DNA of 5,754 nt from Thermoflexus sp035573655 (GTDB taxonomy: Bacteria > Chloroflexota > Anaerolineae > Thermoflexales > Thermoflexaceae): assembly GCA_035573655.1 (NCBI GenBank), contig DATMAC010000231.1, positions 1-5,754 of the forward strand, written 5' to 3'. A model generated the notes under the pieces. That model saw only the letters and a list, made by a program, of their open reading frames with translations, did no database searches and was not told the origin of the DNA. Positions within the stretch are counted from its first letter, which is position 1. Every line of letters begins with the position of its first letter. Below are positions 1 through 5,688 of the stretch, piece after piece. Both the position numbers and the translations under genes were made by a program.

Positions 1-60
1 AGGCGCGCGGCTCCGCCCCAAAACCCCACAAGGGACAAAGGTCATCTCCGGAGGCGACCG

Positions 61-855
61 ATGCATATTGTGGTGCTCATCAAGCAGACGCCGGATACGA
101 CGGCCACGCTCACGGTGGATGCGTCAGGGCGTGTGTCTTGGGGCGACGCCCCGATGATCGTGAACCCGTGGGACGAATTCGCGATCGAAGAGTCCCTGCG
201 TTTGAAGGAGAAATTCGGTGGGAAGGTCACGGTCCTCACCATGGGTTCGGAATCCGCCAAGGAGGCGCTGAAGCAGGCGGTGGCCATGGGCTGCGACGAG
301 GCCATCCTGCTTCACGATCCCGCCTTCGAAGGGTCCGATACGGTCGTCACCGCCACGATCCTGGCGGCGGCGATCCGCAAGCTGGGAGCCGTCGACCTGG
401 TCTTTATGGGCAAGGAGAGCGTGGATGGGAACTCCGCCCAGGTCCCCCCGGCGCTCGCCCGACGCCTGGGCTGGCCGCTGTTGGCCTACGTCGGGAAGAT
501 CCGCGAGATCGACCCGGCCGCGCGGACGATCGTGGTGGAGCGGATCCTGGAGGAGGGCCGACAGGTGGTGCGCTCGCCGCTCCCGGCGGTCCTCAGCGCG
601 ATGCAGATGAACGAGCCCCGCTATCCCTCGTTCATGGGCATCCGCAAGGCCGCCCGGATGCAGATCCCCATCTGGACCGCGGCCGATCTGGGGTTGACGC
701 CGGAGCAAGTGGGGGCGGCGGCTTCGGCGGCCCGCTGGCCGTCCATTTTCGCCCCGCCGAAGCAGGAGGTCCAGTGTGAGTTCATCGAGGGGGACTCCCC
801 GGAGGAGATCGCCCGCGTCCTGGTCGATCGGTTGCTGGCCGAGAAGGTGCTGTGA
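61..855 (+). CDS. etfB: Electron transfer flavoprotein, beta subunit
   Basis: This 264-residue protein is the beta subunit of the soluble ETF heterodimer, which accepts electrons from flavin dehydrogenases such as acyl-CoA dehydrogenases and passes them on. It opens with MHIVVLIKQTPD, the usual start of the nucleotide-binding fold, and has the NPWDEFAIEE segment at residues 35-44. Residues 159-179 fit the ETF-beta signature (V-x-R-x2-E-E-G-x-Q-x-V, then P-x-V-L-S). NEPRYPSFMGIRKAARM at 184-200 matches the partner-recognition loop region. Length is normal for the family (about 250-265). GGAGG at 50-54, 6 nt before the ATG, supports the start. etfA follows after 29 bp, so the two are almost certainly cotranscribed. 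Residues 117-139 contain DGNSAQV, closer to the DGDTAQV motif of bifurcating-type ETFs than to the human-type DDDCNQT. Identity is very secure; the ETF subgroup is not. Confidence 0.97.
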   Translation: MHIVVLIKQTPDTTATLTVDASGRVSWGDAPMIVNPWDEFAIEESLRLKEKFGGKVTVLTMGSESAKEALKQAVAMGCDEAILLHDPAFEGSDTVVTATILAAAIRKLGAVDLVFMGKESVDGNSAQVPPALARRLGWPLLAYVGKIREIDPAARTIVVERILEEGRQVVRSPLPAVLSAMQMNEPRYPSFMGIRKAARMQIPIWTAADLGLTPEQVGAAASAARWPSIFAPPKQEVQCEFIEGDSPEEIARVLVDRLLAEKVL

Positions 856-884
856 TCTGAACGCCATCCGAGCGGAGGAGACCG

Positions 885-1874
885 ATGAGCGGCGTCTGGG
901 TCTGGCTGGAGCAGTTTCAGGGGAAGATCGTCTCGATCGCCTGGGAGACCTTGGGGGTGGCCCGGCGGCTGGCGGACACGTTGGGAACCGGGGTGACCGC
1001 CGTGTGGATGGGGGGAGGGGTGATGGATCAGGCGGAGGAAGCGATCGCCATGGGCGCCGATGTCGTTCAGGTGGTTGAGCACCCGGCGCTGACGGATTTC
1101 CGTTTTGAACCTTACCTGGCGGTTCTGACCCGTCTGGTGAGCGAAGGCGCTCCCCAAGCCGTTCTCCTGGGGTCCACCGCGCGGGGGCGGGAGCTGGCGG
1201 GCGGGTTAGCCGCCGAGCTGGGGACAGCGGCGCTCGTGGACGCGATCGAGGTGGCGGTTGAGGACGGCCGCATCATCGCGGTCCGGCCGATCTATGAGGG
1301 CAAGCTGTTCGCGCGGACCTATGTCGAGCGCCCCCCGGTGATCCTGACGATTCGTGGGCGCGCCTTTCCCAAACCGGATCCGGACCCCAGTCGGAAGGGG
1401 GAGATCCGTCGGGTTGCGGTGGGATTGGATCCCTCCGCTTTCCCCACTGAGGTCCTGGAGTGGATCCAGGAAACCGAGGGGGAGATCAGCTTGAACGAAG
1501 CGCGCATCGTGGTTGGCGGCGGGCGCGGGGTAGGGGGGCCGGAGGGCTTTGAGCCCTTGCGGGAGCTGGCCCGGGCGCTGGGGGCGGCGCTGGGCGCCAC
1601 CCGGGCGGTCGTGGACGCTGGGTGGATCCCTTACAAGTATCAGGTGGGCCAGACCGGCAAGACCATCAGCCCCGACCTGTACATCGCGTGCGGGATCTCA
1701 GGAGCCATCCAACATCTCTCCGGCCTGCGAGGGGTGAAGGTCATCGTGGCGATCAACAAGGATCCGGAAGCTCCGATTTTCAAAGTCGCCCGGTATGGGG
1801 TGGTGGACGACCTCTTCAAGATCGTCCCCGCCCTCACCGCCGAACTTCGCCGCCGCGGGTTGGCGAAGGGGTAA
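885..1874 (+). CDS. etfA: Electron transfer flavoprotein, alpha subunit
   Basis: This 329-residue protein is the alpha subunit of ETF and holds the FAD used for electron transfer. The N-terminal part (about 1-165) is the EtfA/EtfB-like fold. The C-terminal FAD-binding domain (about 205-320) shows GGGRGVGG at 211-218, a TR pair ending at R240 where most homologues have SR, VGQTGK at 254-259, GISGAIQH at 270-277 and AINKDPEAPIF at 289-299. Residues 265-291 fit the ETF-alpha signature (L-Y-I-A-x-G-I-S-G-x-I-Q-H, G, then I-x-A-I-N). There is no ferredoxin extension at the N-terminus. GGAGGAG at 874-880, 4 nt before the ATG, sets the start. It lies 29 bp after etfB and the products form an obligate heterodimer. 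The ACG at 268-270 is common in clostridial EtfA, while the NKDPEAPIF and DLFKIVP segments resemble mitochondrial-type EtfA. Confidence 0.97.
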   Translation: MSGVWVWLEQFQGKIVSIAWETLGVARRLADTLGTGVTAVWMGGGVMDQAEEAIAMGADVVQVVEHPALTDFRFEPYLAVLTRLVSEGAPQAVLLGSTARGRELAGGLAAELGTAALVDAIEVAVEDGRIIAVRPIYEGKLFARTYVERPPVILTIRGRAFPKPDPDPSRKGEIRRVAVGLDPSAFPTEVLEWIQETEGEISLNEARIVVGGGRGVGGPEGFEPLRELARALGAALGATRAVVDAGWIPYKYQVGQTGKTISPDLYIACGISGAIQHLSGLRGVKVIVAINKDPEAPIFKVARYGVVDDLFKIVPALTAELRRRGLAKG

Positions 1875-1882
1875 AGGGGACG

Positions 1883-1937
1883 CCCATCGTTGAGCGATGG
1901 GAGCGGTGTGGGTCGTCTCAGCGACCCACACCGCTCC
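1883..1937 (+). terminator. Two abutting hairpins after etfA
   Basis: Nine bases after the etfA stop there is a 7-bp perfect stem, CCCATCG (1883-1889) with CGATGGG (1895-1901), loop TTGAG. It abuts a perfect 15-bp stem with arms 1901-1915 and 1922-1936 and a 6-nt loop; G1900-C1937 adds a 16th pair. The stems share G1901. No T-tract follows on either strand, so this is not a classical intrinsic terminator. Position between convergent genes suggests termination or 3'-end protection of transcripts from both sides. The structure is seen directly; the role is inferred. Confidence 0.6.
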
Positions 1938-1990
1938 ATGCCCATGTGACTTCATCGCATAGGACGGGGTTCGTCTGATCCTGATGGATG

Positions 1991-2022
1991 AGAAATAAAC
2001 CCGAGCGGGCTGCCGAATCGGC
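1991..2022 (-). terminator. Weak terminator-like element after the LysE-type gene
   Basis: Read on the minus strand just after the TAA of the transporter gene, there is a small palindrome GCCGATTCGGC (2012-2022), then CCCGCTCGGG (2000-2009), then a T-rich run TTTATTTCT (1991-1999). The stems are short (4-5 bp) with tight loops, so stability is doubtful. The order of stem then T-run and the position after a stop codon make it a plausible weak intrinsic terminator for the leftward genes. Confidence 0.3.
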
Positions 2023-2025
2023 GCG

Positions 2026-2688
2026 TTAGGGGGCACGCCCTGGGATCACCTGTTTCGCTGTGTCAAAAGCGATCTTCAAGGCGAACACGGCGAGGATCGT
2101 GGCCAGGGCTGCCAGCAGGATCGCATAGGGAAGGACGCCCAACACTCTGGTTGCTCCTCCGCCCACAGCCAGCATGATTAACCACGCATAGTCCATCCAT
2201 ACGTGGCTGATATACATCGCCGCAAACCCCTTTAGACCCAGCTTTGAGGACTCTTCGATGATGGGATAGCCTACGGTAAGCCACCAAGCCAAGAAGTAGA
2301 CATTGAACCCCGTGAGGGCGGCTCCAACCGCGAAGGCCTCCAACGGCCCTGAAATGATGGGTCCCCCAGGGGAGGAGCTTTCACCTCTCAGGACAGCAAT
2401 GGCGTCTTTGAAAAGAAGATAAGAGAAAAACCAGAGAAACATGATGATGACGATGTTCATGGGGATCTTCAGCCTGCCAATGACTCCCTTAAGGAGGCCG
2501 GTGAACCTGTGAAGGGCAGCCACATAAGGAAGCTCCACCGCCATATGTCCCAAAGCGACCAGGAAGCCTCCCCAAGGGCCCAGCAGGGCTCCCACCGCGG
2601 CGGCGGAAGCCGAGAGCGGCCCAGGGCTCAGCGCTCCACTGGGAGTGATCGTTAGGGTGGTGAGCACAAGCCTTCTCAAATCCTTCAT
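2026..2688 (-). CDS. LysE-type translocator family membrane protein
   Basis: This 220-residue, very hydrophobic protein resembles LysE/RhtB-type exporters, which export amino acids or other small solutes across the cytoplasmic membrane. The N-terminal half has the family hallmark at residues 21-50: SPGPLSASAAAVG, then GPWGGFLVALGH, like the PGP...G...G...G.GH pattern of archaeal and bacterial LysE relatives. Likely membrane segments lie near 8-32, 40-60, 76-94, 115-138, 155-176 and 182-205. FNVYFLAWW (128-136) aligns with the usual NPYFLLWW-like stretch but has Val for Pro at 130. SHVWMDYAWLIMLA (161-174) matches the late conserved helix. The frame stays open upstream to an ATG at 2805, but that would overlap the preceding gene, and AGGAGGGG sits 9 nt before the ATG at 2688. 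The gene is 41 bp after the hydrolase-like gene. GC is locally low (22 of 60 bases in 2401-2460), unlike the flanks. The substrate cannot be predicted. Confidence 0.8.
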   Translation of the reverse strand: MKDLRRLVLTTLTITPSGALSPGPLSASAAAVGALLGPWGGFLVALGHMAVELPYVAALHRFTGLLKGVIGRLKIPMNIVIIMFLWFFSYLLFKDAIAVLRGESSSPGGPIISGPLEAFAVGAALTGFNVYFLAWWLTVGYPIIEESSKLGLKGFAAMYISHVWMDYAWLIMLAVGGGATRVLGVLPYAILLAALATILAVFALKIAFDTAKQVIPGRAP

Positions 2689-2697
2689 CGCGTCTGA

Positions 2698-2705
2698 CCC
2701 CTCCT
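2698..2705 (-). promoter_or_regulatory. Ribosome binding site deciding the start of the LysE-type gene
   Basis: AGGAGGGG on the minus strand lies 9 nt before the ATG at 2688. It favours the 220-residue product over the 259-residue reading from 2805, whose extra 39 residues would overlap the 3' end of the upstream gene and are not hydrophobic or LysE-like. Confidence 0.75.
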
Positions 2706-2729
2706 GAGAAATTGTTTTATGGGGAGCCT

Positions 2730-4469
2730 CTATGGGCCTTCCACCAGGAACAGGGGCAATCCGCCCACCGCAGCCTCCCCTTGTTTCTCCCGCGCTGGGT
2801 TGCACAGGGTCGGGGTGTTATAGTTGGTGGCAGGCGGCAGGGAGAAAGTATACACGCCGTTCGTTGGGTAAACCGTCGTGGCCGCCCCGGTGCGGACGTC
2901 ATAGACCAACCCCTGCGGCGCGACGGCGGTCACTGTGATCGTCGCGGGGACATGGAGGCGGGTCCAGGCCAGCAGCACCCGCGCGCCGTCCGGCCGACGG
3001 AAGGCGAACCACTCCACCTGCCCGGTGCATGCGTTCCAATCGGTGCGGCCATTGGTGGTGCGCAGACGCCAAAGGGGCGTGGCCCCACGCAGATGCGTGG
3101 TCACCAACCGGTAAGCTGCTGCCGCGGGGCGCGCCCCGGCATCCGACGGATAACAGGGCGCCGGACTCGGGTTGCGGTAAAGGCCGAAGGCGTCATGGGA
3201 TTCCGGCCCGTTTCCGCAGTCATCGTGCAACATAAAGTGGAAAACCACCTGCGCCCCCAGCCAGATGGCATAAGCCGCGCTTTGCACCACGTAAGCGGCC
3301 TGTTCCTCCCGCGTTCCTCGGTAACCGCTGTTCGGATCCCAAGTAGGCCCTGGATAGTCGTCCCACACCGGCAGGCCGCTCTCGTTCACCCAGAGCTCCT
3401 TGGAAAGCCCGAAGTCGCGCAGCGTGGCCTTCGCCTGGTTGAGATAGCGGAACGTCTGCCAGGCGTAACTGTAGCTGTGGATGGGAAGGATATCGAAGTA
3501 CCAGCCGAAGGCGTCCCGCAAATCGGGGGCGGGGTCGTTCTGGAGGGCGTTGAGGACTTCCCGAAGCCAGTTCGGTTTCTCAAAGATCGCCAGCCCGCCG
3601 AACAGGATACGCGCCTGGGGGTCGGCCTGGCGCGCTGCGATGGCGGCGACCTTCAGCAGCCGTGCGTAATCCGTGGCGGTGCCGTTCCAGAAGAACGTCA
3701 AATCCGGCTCGTTCCAGATCTCCCAGGCGCGCACACCCCGGCCAGAAGGCCAATTGGGAACCGTTTGTTGGGCGAGCCCGCCCGGCCGGTAACGGGCGAC
3801 CGCCTGATAGACGAAGAAGGCCCATCGGTTCTCTGGGTTGATGGCCTTGCCGGGGCCTGGACGGTCCGTTCCGTCGGTGAAGATCGGGGCGTATAGCCCG
3901 GCGGGCGGGTTGGCGGCGGCGATGGCGATAGGAGGCCCGGGGAACTGGCTCTTTCGGTAACGTAGGATGGATCCGCCAATGGGCGGCTGAGCCGGCACGC
4001 CGCCGGCCGCGTAGAAGCCCGGGGTGCCCATCAGGACCAGAGAGACCTCAAACCCCCGGGCCAGCGCATCCCGAAGCGCAGAATCCACATGGCCCCACTG
4101 AAATTGGCCCGGCGCCCTTTCGACCCCGCTCCAATACAGCGGCCAGCGGTCCCAACGGGCGCCTACGCTTCTCGCCCGCTCGAAGCGGGCCGCGTCCGCG
4201 GGATATTCCGCGGAGGTGATGAAGACCAACCCGAAGTCCACCCCTGAAGGCCCTGGGGGTTCCTGCCGCGCGACCAGGGGGAGATAGACCCGGAAGGGAC
4301 CCGTCTGGCTGTGAGCGGTGGGGAGAGGAACGATGCTCCCTCCCAGGAGGAGCAGGAGCAGGCCCCAGAGCCATGGCGGCGTGCGTCGTTGGCAGTCAGG
4401 CCGAGCGCTTAAGGGACCTGGGTTCAACAAGCGGAAGGTGGAACGCCTGACTGCGAAACGCCTGCGCAT
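2730..4469 (-). CDS. Secreted clan GH-A glycoside hydrolase-like protein
   Basis: This 579-residue protein is predicted to be exported and to act on carbohydrate outside the membrane. An unusually long Arg-rich leader (1-30) precedes a hydrophobic core (33-49) and a possible cleavage site near AHSQ (52-55). VYLPLVARQ (61-69) and a short Pro-rich linker follow. The rest looks like a (beta/alpha)8 barrel: GVDFGLVF (76-83), RWDRWPLYWSGVERAPGQFQW (starting at 105), then WEIWNEPD (249-256) with E254 as candidate acid/base, H331 in the IHSY segment, and ELWVNESG (358-365) with E363 as candidate nucleophile, 109 residues later. A C-terminal beta-rich part (about 485-546) resembles the accessory beta domain of GH39/GH5-like enzymes. 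Four Cys (418, 439, 481, 556) could form disulfides. AAGGAG 9 nt upstream supports this start. It sits 30 bp after the DoxX-like gene. The exact GH family and substrate are unresolved; both catalytic Glu are present. Confidence 0.8.
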   Translation of the reverse strand: MRRRFAVRRSTFRLLNPGPLSARPDCQRRTPPWLWGLLLLLLGGSIVPLPTAHSQTGPFRVYLPLVARQEPPGPSGVDFGLVFITSAEYPADAARFERARSVGARWDRWPLYWSGVERAPGQFQWGHVDSALRDALARGFEVSLVLMGTPGFYAAGGVPAQPPIGGSILRYRKSQFPGPPIAIAAANPPAGLYAPIFTDGTDRPGPGKAINPENRWAFFVYQAVARYRPGGLAQQTVPNWPSGRGVRAWEIWNEPDLTFFWNGTATDYARLLKVAAIAARQADPQARILFGGLAIFEKPNWLREVLNALQNDPAPDLRDAFGWYFDILPIHSYSYAWQTFRYLNQAKATLRDFGLSKELWVNESGLPVWDDYPGPTWDPNSGYRGTREEQAAYVVQSAAYAIWLGAQVVFHFMLHDDCGNGPESHDAFGLYRNPSPAPCYPSDAGARPAAAAYRLVTTHLRGATPLWRLRTTNGRTDWNACTGQVEWFAFRRPDGARVLLAWTRLHVPATITVTAVAPQGLVYDVRTGAATTVYPTNGVYTFSLPPATNYNTPTLCNPAREKQGEAAVGGLPLFLVEGP

Positions 4470-4478
4470 GGTTTCCTG

Positions 4479-4484
4479 CTCCTT
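4479..4484 (-). promoter_or_regulatory. Ribosome binding site of the hydrolase-like gene
   Basis: AAGGAG on the minus strand, 9 nt before the ATG at 4469, lies wholly in the 30-bp gap after the DoxX-like gene. It supports the upstream start despite the unusually long n-region it gives the signal peptide. Confidence 0.65.
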
Positions 4485-4499
4485 CGGGTCGTTCAGCGC

Positions 4500-4904
4500 T
4501 CAGGGACGGTTTGGCGGGAGAGGCGATGTGCGCTCCCGTAAGGGGGCGAGGCGCCAACGCCCATAGGCAATGAAACCGGCGACCCCACCCAGGATCACGT
4601 TCATCAGGATATTGTTGAGCTCTCCTCGTGAGAGGTGCCAGAAGGCAGCGCCGATCATCACCAGTACCAGCCCCAGGGCGGCCAGGGGCGTGAGCCGGGT
4701 CTGAACGCGAAGGAGGCCCGGCAGGATGAGCCCGAATCCGCCCAGGATCTCCGCGGAGCCGCTCAGTAGATGAAGGGCATACGGCAGCTCATACATCCAC
4801 GCCATCGGTTCCGGAAGGCCTGGCGGCACAACGAAATGAACGATCCCCGTGATGATAAAATAGAGGCCGAGGACGAATTGAAGAATCCAAAGTAGAACAT
4901 GCAT
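4500..4904 (-). CDS. DoxX-like family integral membrane protein
   Basis: This 134-residue protein has four predicted membrane helices, near residues 4-25, 44-63, 71-89 and 97-114, as in the small DoxX-like family. Visible family features are GIVHFVVPPG (20-29), a Gly-rich second helix with SAEILGGFGLILPG (50-63), a third helix ending in FWH (88-90), and NNILMNVILGG (97-107) followed by AYGRW. The tail (118-134) is polar and Pro/Arg-rich. DoxX proteins are named after a subunit of archaeal thiosulfate:quinone oxidoreductase, but most bacterial members have no proven function and are only sometimes linked to redox or stress processes. AAAGGAGG ends 4 nt before the ATG, a short spacing. It is the first of three leftward genes and is divergent from the DUF2726 gene. 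Family assignment is good; function is unknown. Confidence 0.82.
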   Translation of the reverse strand: MHVLLWILQFVLGLYFIITGIVHFVVPPGLPEPMAWMYELPYALHLLSGSAEILGGFGLILPGLLRVQTRLTPLAALGLVLVMIGAAFWHLSRGELNNILMNVILGGVAGFIAYGRWRLAPLRERTSPLPPNRP

Positions 4905-5009
4905 GGCCCCTCCTTTCTCGCCAGGACGATTTTCATCGGTGGATCAGATCGCGATCAGCCTGAGCGTGGATCCTTCACATAGATTCCGTCTTGATTATGG
5001 AGGAATCCA
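4905..5009. promoter_or_regulatory. Divergent intergenic region, probable promoters for both directions
   Basis: These 105 bp separate the leftward DoxX-like gene from the rightward DUF2726 gene, so both must be started here or very nearby. The region contains the perfect 10-bp palindrome GATCGCGATC at 4947-4956, near its middle, with a further GATC at 4942-4945. I could not find a convincing -35/-10 pair on either strand. The promoter role rests on gene arrangement only. Confidence 0.35.
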
Positions 5010-5579
5010 ATGGGCATGCAAGTGATTGGCATCGGCCTGATTGGATTCTCGCTCCTCCTATTGTTGATCGGGCTGGTGTGGGTCAGTTCGAACCTCCGTC
5101 ACCCAGCCTCATCTCGAAGAAAACCAACCCGGGTGACGATCCAACGGGTGCCGGCCGAGACCGATGCGGGGCTGGATGTTGGAGGGATAAAGCCGCTCCG
5201 ATTGCTTTCCGATAGCGAAGCGGCCTTCTACTGGACCCTGAAGAAAGCGATCGGGGAGCGATGGGTGATCGCGGTGAAGGTCCCACTGTCGCAAATTATG
5301 AGACGGCGCCAGCATCTTCCTTCCGGGTTGTATCAGATGCTGGAGCATGGTCACGTCGATTTCCTCCTCCTTCACCCGAGATCGTGGGAGCCGGTGATCG
5401 CCATCGAGCTGGATGACACCTCGCATCTCACGTCGGTCCGACGGGATCGAGATCGCCGGAAGGATGAGCTGTTTCGCATCGCGGGGATCCCGCTGCTTCG
5501 ATGGCAGGTTGGGCAGAACTGGAACGTGGAGGAGATCGCTCAAAAACTTTGGCAGGTGGTCGCCTCAGGGGAGAATTAG
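5010..5579 (+). CDS. Membrane-anchored DUF2726 domain protein
   Basis: This 189-residue protein has one N-terminal membrane helix (about 5-25) followed by a basic, low-complexity linker (30-62) and a DUF2726 domain (about 64-185). Domain hallmarks are LLSDSEAAFYWTLKKAIG (65-82), AVKVPLSQIM (88-97), GHVDFLLLHP (114-123), AIELDDTSH (131-139), an Arg/Asp-rich helix (144-152) and GIPLLRW (159-165). The family is thought to adopt a restriction-endonuclease-like fold; D117 and E133 sit where acidic residues of such a site are expected, but ELD replaces the usual (D/E)xK triplet. No activity is established for the family, and DUF2726 is sometimes joined to topoisomerase-type zinc fingers, which are absent here. 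GGAGG at 4999-5003, 6 nt before the ATG, supports this start over the in-frame ATG at 5016. The topology would place the domain in the cytoplasm if the positive-inside rule holds for the basic linker. Confidence 0.82.
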   Translation: MGMQVIGIGLIGFSLLLLLIGLVWVSSNLRHPASSRRKPTRVTIQRVPAETDAGLDVGGIKPLRLLSDSEAAFYWTLKKAIGERWVIAVKVPLSQIMRRRQHLPSGLYQMLEHGHVDFLLLHPRSWEPVIAIELDDTSHLTSVRRDRDRRKDELFRIAGIPLLRWQVGQNWNVEEIAQKLWQVVASGEN

Positions 5580-5585
5580 ATCGCT

Positions 5586-5612
5586 TCCCCACGGCCCGAA
5601 GGGCCGTGGGGA
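5586..5612 (+). terminator. Hairpin after the DUF2726 gene
   Basis: Six bases after the TAG there is a perfect 12-bp GC-rich stem, TCCCCACGGCCC (5586-5597) with GGGCCGTGGGGA (5601-5612), loop GAA; T5585-G5613 can add a wobble pair. GATC words at 5579-5582 and 5618-5621 flank it. It is placed as a terminator would be, but no T-run follows, as with the hairpins after etfA. Confidence 0.6.
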
Positions 5613-5678
5613 GAGGGGATCAAGAGGGGTGGGGCCCTTCTCCGCTTACAGTCAGAGCAAATTTTCAGACACTCTCTC

Positions 5679-5683
5679 AGAGG
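5679..5683 (+). promoter_or_regulatory. Candidate ribosome binding site of the edge-truncated gene
   Basis: AGAGG ends 5 nt before the ATG at 5689. It is weaker than the GGAGG sites of the neighbouring genes, but its spacing supports translation from that ATG. Confidence 0.4.
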
Positions 5684-5688
5684 CGGGG

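Noticed and set aside
1..60. Possible tail of an upstream gene or promoter before etfB
   Set aside because: Apart from the GGAGG at 50-54, these 60 bases show no convincing promoter elements or readable coding tail.
124..867. 247-codon open frame on the minus strand opposite etfB
   Set aside because: The translation is rich in Arg, Asp, Gly and His with no domain and is fully explained by etfB on the other strand.
2689..2805. N-terminal extension of the LysE-type protein to an ATG at 2805
   Set aside because: It would overlap the hydrolase-like gene by 76 bp, is not LysE-like, and a good ribosome binding site precedes the ATG at 2688.
2712..3896. 394-codon open frame on the plus strand
   Set aside because: It lies antisense to the hydrolase-like gene, whose protein has clear catalytic motifs; the plus-strand translation is Arg/Gly/Pro-rich with no recognisable domain, as expected for a shadow frame in high-GC DNA.
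5640..5688. Possible insertion-sequence end around the AATTTTCAGACACTCT stretch
   Set aside because: No transposase, matching inverted end or target duplication is visible in the window.
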